From assembly GCF_003313465.1 (NCBI RefSeq), contig NZ_KZ845666.1, positions 124,001 to 188,000 on the forward strand: a stretch of DNA of 64,000 bases, read 5' to 3'. This document shows, piece after piece, positions 52,390 through 62,100 of the stretch (positions are counted from its first letter, which is position 1; each line of letters starts with the position of its first letter). This DNA is from Thermoflavimicrobium daqui. GTDB taxonomy: Bacteria > Bacillota > Bacilli > Thermoactinomycetales > Thermoactinomycetaceae. Made by a program: the position numbers and the translations under genes. The notes beneath the pieces are model-generated. The model did not search any database and had not been told where the DNA came from. It saw nothing but the letters and a program-made list of their open reading frames with translations.

Positions 52390-54900
52390 TTAATCACTTG
52401 AGCTCGATTCAATAATAAAGGAAGCAAGTTCCGCAATCGTTGGCTTTTGATAGAGCACTCTAGATGGGACTTCAATCCCAAATTGCCTTTGTATTTGTAA
52501 TGTCATTTCTGCTAGAGTCAGTGAGTTACCGCCAATTAAGAAAAAGTTGTCATGAATACCTATAGGTTCAACTGCCAGTACTTCTCCCCACAATTGAGCA
52601 AGATAAGTTTCCGTTTGATTTCTAGGTGGAGTATATGCCGTATTCAACCTGCGTGGCACGCGAGTTTCCGATGGTAATTTGAAACGATCTACTTTCCCAT
52701 TTGCATTGAGTGGAATCTCTTCAATTGGAATGATCGCCCAAGGAACCATATATGGAGGTAAATGTTCTTTCAAAAATGCTTGAAGCTCTACTATCCATTC
52801 TGCCGATTTTACTTTCGTTTTATCAGGGACGATATAGGAAAGCAGTCGTTTCCCACCAGAAGGATCTAACTGAGCCACGACAACCGCTTCTTTTATAACT
52901 TCATGCTGCAAAATGGTCGCTTCTACTTCTCCCAGTTCAACTCGATACCCATAAATTTTAACCTGGTAATCAGCACGTCCTAAGAATTCAATTGTACCAT
53001 CATCCCTCCATCGAGCGAGGTCTCCCGTTTTATACATTCTTTCTTCCGGATTTGATGTAAAGGGAGCTGGTATAAATTTCTGTGCTGTTTCCGCAGGGTT
53101 ATTCAAGTAGCATCTAGCCAGTCCTGCCCCCAACACATACAGTTCTCCTTGTACCCCTACTGGTACCAACTGCAGGTTAGCATCTAAGATCGCAACGCGT
53201 GTACCATTGATCGGCGATCCAATGGGGATTGAGCCTTCGTGAACCATTTGATTCGTTGTCCAGCAAGTCGTAAACGTTGTGTTTTCGGTTGGTCCATAGC
53301 CGTTGGTAAATGTAAGGTGAGGGTGTACCGTTAAGAGCCGTTCCAAATGAATACGGGATAGAACATCTCCCCCAGCTAACACATGCTTTACATCAGCAAA
53401 GGCCTCAATATGAGAATCAACCATTAAGTGAAACAACCCAGCTGTAAGCCAAAGCGTTGTGACTCCTTCTGCTTGTATCGTTTTCGCTAAATGATCTAAT
53501 GTTACTGGAGCTGGATCATAAATAGCTAGACGTCCACCGTTTGCCAATGGTGCCCAGATCTCCAAAGTAGATGCGTCAAAAGCGACTGGAGAAAGTAACA
53601 GAAAAACATCACTTGAGGAAACAGTAAGAAAATTGGATTGGTACACAAGACGTGAAACGGCCTTATGTGGTACACAAACCCCCTTTGGACTCCCCGTTGA
53701 TCCTGACGTATAACTGATATAAGCGAGCTGATCCGGTTCTATAGGGACCTTGGTTCTTTGATTTGTATATTGAAACGTTTCCTCGTTGTCCAAACTTAGT
53801 TTAGGAATCTCCACTTCACGAATACAGTCTAAAAATCGATCTTGAGTCAGGATTAATTTCGGTGATGCGTCTTCTAAAATATAACTCAATCGAGATTTTG
53901 GAGTATTGGGTTCTAACGCTAAGTAGCATCCTCCTGCTTTTAGAATTCCTAATAATGCCGTAACAAGCTCCAATGAACGCTCTGCTAAAATAACTACAAC
54001 TTGATTAGGCTCAATTCCAATTTCAGCAATGCGATTAGCTAACACTTCTGCTCGTTCATTTAATTGCTGGTATGTCAATGGCTCACCTTGAAAACTTAAA
54101 GCGATGGAATGAGGTGCCTTTTCTACCTGAGCTTCAAACAGCTGATGGACACAAGGGTATTGTTCGAACAGTTCGTCTATTCTCCCCCATTTTTTTAATA
54201 GAGCCTCTTCCTGCTTACTAATGAGATTAAGAGAAGAAATGGGAAGGACAGCTTTATCCCTTTCTCGTACATCTAAGAGAACTGTTTCCATATGTGATGC
54301 TAATCGGGTTATAAAGCTCTGCTTAAATAACCCTTTATTGTAAATGATTACTCCAAAAAGCTGACCCCCATCCAGATGGAAGTGCACATCCATCTGGATG
54401 GGAATTTCTTGTTGCTCATAGGCTAGAGGGGCTAGTGTACTAGCTTCTGTATCACTACCAAAGCTAAAGCGGACCGTTAGAGGATCATCTCCGCTTTGTA
54501 ACAAAGTGAAATCTTGTTTTTCTCTATGAAGAAGGTTACTTTCAAGTATCCTTTCTATTAAAATGTTAAAAGAAGGATCATCTGAAAGATTTATCTCCAA
54601 TATCCCTTCCTCTTTCTTTTCAAAGTTTCGATAGCTTAGCAGTAAGCCTTTCTGTTCGGTGTACCGGCTCATGACGACGATGAATAGACCCAGAGCTAGC
54701 TCGGTCGGTTGTAATGTTAGGAAATCATGATGAATAGGGAGAGTAAACTTATAAGTCTCTATCTCCTCTACTCCTTTATTTTTGTTTTTTCCATCTATAT
54801 AGGAACTTAATATTGGCGCTCTCATTTCTATTTCACATGCATTCATTGCATGTTTACTTTGGTCTACCCTATCCATGTCTTTGATTGACCTTTCCACCAT
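52390..54900 (-). CDS. Stand-alone NRPS A-PCP protein with condensation-domain stump
   Basis: An 836-residue protein. Residues 1-240 resemble the C-terminal half of a condensation domain but lack HHxxxDG. The A domain (about 250-740) is complete: YTSGSTGSPKG, YGPTEN, YKTGDLARW, and the catalytic Lys in NANGKVDR. A PCP (about 760-830) has the Ser of GGNSLT. Reading the ten pocket positions by eye gives D-A-L-W-L-G-G-T-F-K, close to valine codes. It activates one amino acid and holds it as thioester for the P450 and the Cys-type transferase behind it. Its PCP is followed by no further domain, so the acyl group must leave in trans. Confidence 0.9.
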   Translation of the reverse strand: MVERSIKDMDRVDQSKHAMNACEIEMRAPILSSYIDGKNKNKGVEEIETYKFTLPIHHDFLTLQPTELALGLFIVVMSRYTEQKGLLLSYRNFEKKEEGILEINLSDDPSFNILIERILESNLLHREKQDFTLLQSGDDPLTVRFSFGSDTEASTLAPLAYEQQEIPIQMDVHFHLDGGQLFGVIIYNKGLFKQSFITRLASHMETVLLDVRERDKAVLPISSLNLISKQEEALLKKWGRIDELFEQYPCVHQLFEAQVEKAPHSIALSFQGEPLTYQQLNERAEVLANRIAEIGIEPNQVVVILAERSLELVTALLGILKAGGCYLALEPNTPKSRLSYILEDASPKLILTQDRFLDCIREVEIPKLSLDNEETFQYTNQRTKVPIEPDQLAYISYTSGSTGSPKGVCVPHKAVSRLVYQSNFLTVSSSDVFLLLSPVAFDASTLEIWAPLANGGRLAIYDPAPVTLDHLAKTIQAEGVTTLWLTAGLFHLMVDSHIEAFADVKHVLAGGDVLSRIHLERLLTVHPHLTFTNGYGPTENTTFTTCWTTNQMVHEGSIPIGSPINGTRVAILDANLQLVPVGVQGELYVLGAGLARCYLNNPAETAQKFIPAPFTSNPEERMYKTGDLARWRDDGTIEFLGRADYQVKIYGYRVELGEVEATILQHEVIKEAVVVAQLDPSGGKRLLSYIVPDKTKVKSAEWIVELQAFLKEHLPPYMVPWAIIPIEEIPLNANGKVDRFKLPSETRVPRRLNTAYTPPRNQTETYLAQLWGEVLAVEPIGIHDNFFLIGGNSLTLAEMTLQIQRQFGIEVPSRVLYQKPTIAELASFIIESSSSD

Positions 54901-54945
54901 TGTATTTCCTCCTTGTAGCTTGTCTTAACTTAACTCTCAGGGAAA

Positions 54946-55152
54946 TTAATAAATTCTTTCATTTATGACATCTGCATCCCATTCTTCATTTTCGTAAACT
55001 TCTAATGGATCAAAGTTTCTACCTGCAAGAAAATCAGGACGTGTTAATTCTATTTGTGGCAGACTATCCACACTGTTATACGTTAAAATTAGTAGTTTAC
55101 GATCAAAAGGTGAAATGTTTGATGTTGACGTGTGATATTGATTCTTTATGAT
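54946..55152 (-). pseudogene. Phytanoyl-CoA dioxygenase-like fragment (Fe/alpha-ketoglutarate oxygenase)
   Basis: The 300-base gap between the threonine kinase and the A-PCP gene is not empty. The minus strand encodes, without start codon, YHTSTSNISPFDRKLLILTY, then NSVDSLP, RPDFLAGRNFDPLE and a natural stop. This matches the end of PhyH-family oxygenases: the distal iron-binding His (HxSxxN), the oxoglutarate-binding Arg and the RPEFLAxRDFxPL tail. A TGA interrupts it at 55153-55155 and the HxD part is absent. It is a relic of a second amino acid hydroxylase of this operon. Confidence 0.7.
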
Positions 55153-55211
55153 TCACGTCAATATTGACTTACTATCCGCTTCACGTTCCCTATGCGAATC
55201 GATAGATTCAA

Positions 55212-56126
55212 TCATAAAGCACCCGTTCCATTCCAAGAGTAGTAAATACCCACATGTCCTTGTAACTGCTGTAGCTTTTCTTGACATATGAGAAGCTTTT
55301 GCTGGTAACCTTGATCATTAGGAGATAGTAAAATGCCTAGACATGTTCCACTGTGAGTAGCTATAATTCCGAGTCCACCGACTTCATTACAAATTCGAAT
55401 CATGTCGTGCAAACATTTCTTGGGTCTCAGCATTTGGTTTAGTATGGCGCTTTGCGTTGCTACTTCCCCTATCATTTCAACATCTTGTTCACGAATTGCC
55501 TTCGTAATCATGTCTAGCAATACGTCAAATTCCTTTTTTTCTTTGGTTGAAAAGGGCTTTGGAATTTTATTAAATTGGATGGTGTCCATTTGTCCACCCT
55601 CATCTATACTGACAACAGTTAGGGGCGGTAGATCTCCAATATACTCTTTCAACTGCACCCGCTTATGATAGAAAGAGACAACACCTGAATACATCACTCC
55701 ATCTGAGGGTTCAATCTGCCTGATGACGTTTTCCATTTGTTCCTCAGTCAGTGAGAGATGAAAGCAAGCGCTGATGGCACGTGCCGTTGCTACCAAATCG
55801 GCTGATGAGCTTGCTAGTCCCTTTCCAACGGGAATATCACTTTCGATCACTAATTTCCCACCACGATGAAGGCCAAATTCTTGAAGAAGTAATTCCGCTA
55901 CTTTTTTTGATTTACTCTTGAATGAAGGGGAAACCTCAACATCTGACCTCGAAGGATCGGATATAAATGTAGCATGAGCAAAACAGGTAATCGGAAAAGT
56001 GACCAAAAAATCTAAATCACACTTACTCATGACTCCTTGTAACAGTTCACCAAACGTTCCAAATGCCTTCCCTGTTCCTATCTTTGTTATCGATTGCGAC
56101 TGAGTCATATTCTCAAACTTATACAT
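55212..56126 (-). CDS. pduX: GHMP-family L-threonine kinase-like protein (PduX type)
   Basis: A 304-residue GHMP kinase with the PduX head GKAFGTFGELLQG, the ATP loop PVGKGLASSSADLVATAR and the third motif GGLGIIATHSGTCLGIL. PduX phosphorylates L-threonine to O-phosphothreonine in cobalamin side-chain synthesis, but no other cobalamin gene is present, and this gene sits inside an NRPS operon. It probably supplies O-phospho-Thr or phosphorylates a Thr/Ser-like group for the peptide product. ATG 56126 follows AAGAAGGGG. Its role could also be in making an amino-alcohol or dehydro residue. Confidence 0.85.
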   Translation of the reverse strand: MYKFENMTQSQSITKIGTGKAFGTFGELLQGVMSKCDLDFLVTFPITCFAHATFISDPSRSDVEVSPSFKSKSKKVAELLLQEFGLHRGGKLVIESDIPVGKGLASSSADLVATARAISACFHLSLTEEQMENVIRQIEPSDGVMYSGVVSFYHKRVQLKEYIGDLPPLTVVSIDEGGQMDTIQFNKIPKPFSTKEKKEFDVLLDMITKAIREQDVEMIGEVATQSAILNQMLRPKKCLHDMIRICNEVGGLGIIATHSGTCLGILLSPNDQGYQQKLLICQEKLQQLQGHVGIYYSWNGTGAL

Positions 56127-56177
56127 AAGCACCCCTTCTTTTCTAAAATGGTATGAATGAACTAAATCTGATTACAC

Positions 56178-59100
56178 CTACTTAACATGATCGCTTATTT
56201 CGACTGTGTCTGCTCTATTTGATAGAATGGACCGAAGATGGCTCGCAATAGCTTCAACATGGGGTGATTTCATGATCGAGTAATGATCCGCATTAAGGGA
56301 AATAGTAGTCACCTTTTCAGCATAGCGCTCCCATCTTCTGCCTCCTGTTGATTGATCCGCTTCCATACTGGCTATGAACCAAGTGATCGTCCCATCAAAC
56401 CATTGAGGTTCGTGCTTAGATATGGATTTAAGATTTGCTTGAAATACCTCAAAATAACGTTTGAGATATTCCCACTCTAGCTCTGGCATGTTATCCTGCT
56501 TTGCGATATGAGCCACTCTTTGCATCCAAGCCTGCTCTAACTGATTGCTTTGTAGCTGTTCTCCAGCAGTAGAAAGATCTAACCCAAGACTGTTCATCCC
56601 AATAAAATCTTGCAAAAATAGCTCGATCCACTCCTCTTCACTCAACTCCCCCTCATGACCGTTTGATTGCGGAGTTCGAGAATCAAGTAGCACTAACAGA
56701 TCAATCTGTTCACCTACTTGTTGAAGCTGACAGGCCATTTCATGAGCAACTAAACCGCCAAACGACCATCCAAGCAAATAATACGGACCATGGGGTTGAA
56801 CTGAACGAATGCTTTGAATATATCGTCGAGCCATCTGTTGGATCTCCTCATGGATGGCTGTTTCCCCGTCTAACCCTTCTGCCTGAACCGCATATAACGG
56901 TCTCTCTTTCCCGAGAGCTTGGGCAAGAGGCAGATAAGATAGCACACTTCCTCCTACAGGATGAATACAGATCAGTGGATTTTGCTTACCTTCAGACTGT
57001 AAAGTGACCAAAGAAGAAGGGGGCTTCGTTCTACTTTTCCTTAATAATTGGGCTAATTGCTCGATGGAGCTATGTTGCAAAATGGAAGCCAATGGAATTT
57101 TCTGTTGGAACTCTTTTTGAATCAAAGCCATCAACCGAACAGCAAGTAATGAATTACCACCCATATGGAAAAAAGAATCACGGATGCTAAGGGAAGTTAC
57201 TCCCAAAAGCTTTCTCCATATCTCAAATAGCTTCCACTCCCATCGATCCCTTGGCAGGAGATCGTTAGAATCAGATCGTCGATGCTCTGATCCCACCCTA
57301 GGGAGGGCTCGACGATTCACTTTACCACTTACTGTCAACGGCATTTCGTCAATAAACATCCAGCGGCTTGGAATCATATAAGCAGGAATTTGTTTTTCTA
57401 AAAACGTATGCAGCTGTTGAATGCTTACTTTATCAGCCGGATTTTCCATAACCATATAAGCGATGAGTACTGTATTACCTGTTGGATCCTTCCCTGTATG
57501 CACTACACACTCTCGAATTCTTGGATGTTGAAGTAATGCAGCTTCAATCTCTCCTAGCTCAATCCGGAAGCCACGTATCTTCACCTGGTGATCTAAGCGA
57601 CCCAAATATTCAATGGCTCCATTGGGAAGATATCTTGCTAAGTCTCCTGATTTATATAAGCGAGCCTTCTGATCCTGATGAAAAGGATCCAAGATGAACC
57701 GTTCCTTAGTCAACTCCGGACGACCATGATACCCTCTAGCTAGACCCACTCCACCAATATATAGCTCTCCAGGCACTCCCACCGGTACAGGTCGCATATG
57801 CTCGTCCAGCAAGCGGATATAAATATTCGAAATAGGAAACCCGATAGGTACAGTTGAGAGTGAATCATTCGGTTTACATTCCCAATAGGTTACATCCACT
57901 GCAGCTTCAGTAGGTCCGTACAAGTTAAACAGCTGACAAGACAACCTTTCAAAAAAACGTTTTTGAAGTTCAATAGACAACGCTTCTCCACTGCATATGA
58001 CTCTTTTCAAGCTACTGCATTGTCCAACATCATCTGCTTCTAAAAAGGCATGCAACATGGACGGGACAAAATGAATCGTCGTCACTTGTTCCTTCTGAAT
58101 TAATGAAACAAGATAGTCTGGATCTTTATGTCCTTCCGGTTTGGCAATGACTAAGCCAGCTCCTGATAGCAACGGCCAAAAGAACTCCCAAACGGATACA
58201 TCAAAAGTAAAAGGAGTTTTTAAAATGACACGATCATCTGTTTGCAAATTGTACTCCTCTTGCATCCACAGGAGTCGATTGACAATTGCCTGATGCGAAA
58301 TCAATACACCCTTTGGTTTCCCTGTAGATCCAGACGTATAAATCATATAGGCAAGCTGGTCTGGACTTACTGGAATATCTAGATTGGTTGCCGGTTCGCT
58401 AGACAACTCATCACCAATCTGATCCATACAAATCACATGGGTCTCCCCATTCGCAAAGTACTGAGCCCAATTGCTTTTCGTCAGAACAACGGTGATCTCA
58501 CCATCTTCTACCAATTCCTTTATTCGCTTTTTAGGAAAGGAAGGATCCAATGGGACATAAGCCCCTCCTGCTTTTAAGATAGCAAGCAAGCCAAGCACCA
58601 TATCTACAGAACGTTCTAAGCAAACACCCACTTTCACTTCAGACCTCACTCCATGCTTACTTAGAAGACGAGCCAACTGATTCGCTTTTTGATTGCATTG
58701 CTGGAAAGTGAGATGCTGCCCCTCATAAATTAATGCGATATCGTCTGGTGTTCTAGCCACTTGCTTCTCTATTAAATGGTGTAGCACATGCTTCTCGGAA
58801 TATCTCTTTTCCGTTTGATTCCACTTTTGGATCTCCTTTTGCTCAGCTTCAGAGATCAGTGTAACCGTTTCATATCGCTCATTTGGAAAGACAGTCATCG
58901 CTTGCATTGCCTTCTGATAGTATCCTGCAATCAGTTGGATTTGTTTTTCTTGAAAGATGGAAGCGTCCCAGCGTAAGATCAGTTGTACACGGTTGCTTTC
59001 CACGTCAATCGCAAACTCTGTTCCAAACGGAAAATTCGTATCTGCCAAGCCTTGTTCTTCTTGTATATCAAGGTGTTTATACTGAGAGATTTGTTTTGAA

Positions 59101-62100
59101 ATATAGAAATGAGTAAAATTAAAAAAGGTTTCAAATAATGGCTCTCCATTCGATGTCTTTTGTTGAATCTCTGCCATAGGGTAGCGACGATATGGAAACA
59201 GGTCTTGTTCAACAGCTAGAACTTGTTGAGCCAGCTCAATCCATGATCCTCCATCCAAATTCAAACGAAAAGGAAGGGTATTTAAGTATAAACCTAAAGC
59301 TCGATCCCCGTCTCTTTCTTCCAGACGACCATGAAAAACGACTCCAGTGGTTACATCAGATTGACCACTTAATAGCTTTAAAACTCGTAAATGGAGAGCA
59401 AGCAGCAAGCTTTTCAATGGAATTTGATAGCTTTCAGCTAATTGTTTAAGACCTTGGGACGTTTTCTCCGAAATCGAGATCTCTCGCAGCTTCATTTCTG
59501 GCTGTTTTCCTTTAGCTGAATCCCAACGAGGAATTTTAGTATAAACAGCTCCACTCAGCTTTTGTTTCCAGTACTCTTCCTGCTCAGCAGACTGAACCGC
59601 TTGCAATTCTTTCTGGACATAATTTCTAAATAAAGAAGACAAAGTCTCCTTATGCTCCAATTCCTCTCCCGCAAGTAACCGATCTACATTTTCAAAAAGC
59701 TCAGTCATAAAATACGATACACTCCAGCCATCCAAAATGGAGTGATGCTGTGCGATACATACATGGATCCATTGATCTTTCCGTTGATGGATATGAACAC
59801 GAAAGAGAACCTGACTCCAGTCAAATGGTATGTCCTTTTCTTTTTCAAACCAATCTTGTAACCATACTTCTTGTTCATCCCAATCCAGATGACGCAGATC
59901 GTGGTAGAAAATTGGTGTTTCCTGATGATTATGCACTAATTGTAAAGGCTCACTATAATTCGTTAAATCAAATGTGGTGCGTAGAATAGGATGGCGGTCC
60001 ATCAGTCGCTCTAGCGCTTTTTGCCAAACTTCTAGACGATACGAGCCTCGTATCGAAAAGCGAAATATATCAATGTATAAACGAGAGGACGGATGCAGCT
60101 CACTATGAAAAAGCATTCCTCGTTGCAATTGTGTCAAGGGGTAAGCGTCCACCACACCATCAGGAATGTTTTCGCGATCCTCTTGAGAAATTAAACTGAA
60201 AGGCGTAATCGCATTTTCCTCATCTTGCTGTACGATCTGTACCTGAGAGGCTAACGTACGAATCGTTTGGTACGAGAATAAATCCTTTACTTGAAAGTCT
60301 ATGTTTTGTTCTTTTGCCATAGAAACGATCGGAAGTATGCGAATAGAATCTCCACCCAGAACAAAGTAATTATCATCTATCCCAACCTGAGGAATTTGTA
60401 GTACTTTGGACCAGATTTCTGCTAATTTTTTCTCTATCTCGTTTCTAGGAGGCACATAGGCTGTATTTTTGTTTTCTTTCTTAAATGGATCTGGTAATGA
60501 GTCAAGATCTACTTCTCCACTGGATTTGAGTGCAAATGACTCCATCACAACTATGGATTGAGGAATCATATATTCTGGTATTTTTGTCGATAGAAACTGA
60601 CGAAGAGCGGATGATTGAACATGATGCTCTGTGTCAGTAGCTACATATCCCACGATGCACGGATGATTCTGTTCATCTTGTTTTGCCAGAACAACTGTAT
60701 CCTTAACATGTGCATGTTGAATGAAGACGTTCTCTATTTCTTCTAAGCTAAATTGGTAACCTTCTATGGTTGCCTGTTTTCTTAAACGTCCTAGATACTC
60801 TAGTTCATGATTAGATAAATATCTACCTACGATTCCCGTCCGATATAAATGAGCGGATGTATCACTTTGAAACGGATGAGAAATAAAACAGTCCATTGCT
60901 TCATCAGTAGGATTGAGATAGCCTTTTGCTAGTCTAGGTCCCCCTATATAAATTTCTCCTGGTACTCCAATTGGAACAGGTTGTTGATAGGTGTCTAAGA
61001 TATAAACTTCCACTCCTGAAAGAGGGGCACCCATTCTATTATTCTGAGCTCTCCATTCACCTTCTTTCAGAGCTGAGAGACAAGTAATGGGACCATTCAC
61101 CTCAGTGAGCCCATACATATACAGGATTTGTGGAAGTTGTTCAGCTTGTCTCTCCATCCAGCTAGATAATATAGAGAGTTCTCCTGCTTCTCCTCCCAAT
61201 AATACCAGTCGTAATTGTGGAATTAGCCTGTACTCTCTTTTCTCACCTGCTTTTAATAAAGTGTGAAATACAGGAATGGTGTGGATGAGAATGGTTACTT
61301 TTTCTCTAATCAGTAGCTCATAGTAGTACTTTGAAGAACGAGTAATCCACCGAGGAACAATGACGAGCTTATCACCTTGTAATAGAGCCCCCCATATTTC
61401 CAAAATCGAATAGGCATGATCCAGCGAGTAAAAAAGAGTCCAGATGTCCTGTTGCTTCTCATTTATCGAATACTTCTCATTCATCCAGTTTCTAATGGAA
61501 TGAAGTGTCTGAGTGATACTTCCATGAGAAAATACAATTCCTTTTGGTTTGCCCATAGAATCAGATCTATACAGAATATAAGCTATGCTTTCACTATAAA
61601 CATTTACAGATGGATCTTCTTCAGGTTCCAGCTGAGTCCAATCATCATCTCGATCGAAACAAACGATGGTTTCAACCGAATCTGGTAGACAGCGGATGCA
61701 TTTTTCTTGGGTAAGGACCATGTTGATTTGCGCATCCTCTACTATTTTTGAAATTTTCTCCTCTGGATACGTAGGGTCAAGAGGGACATACGCCCCACCC
61801 GCTTTTAATATAGCGAGCACGCCAATCACTGATTCTAAGGATCGGTCCACACAGAGTCCAACCAAAGTTCCAGAAGAGACTCCCTTTTTCTGCAAATAAT
61901 GCGCCCACTGGTTAGCTTTACGATTTAATTCAGAATAGGTTAACGAACCATCATTGTAGCTTACCGCGATCGCATCAGGTGTGCGATCCACCTGAGCTGA
62001 GAAAAGCTGATGACAGCAATCTAACTCTTGCTCTCCCTCAAGGAGATGGCTACTTGATAATTGCAGGATTTGTGCTTTTTCTTCTTCAGACAACAGAGGG

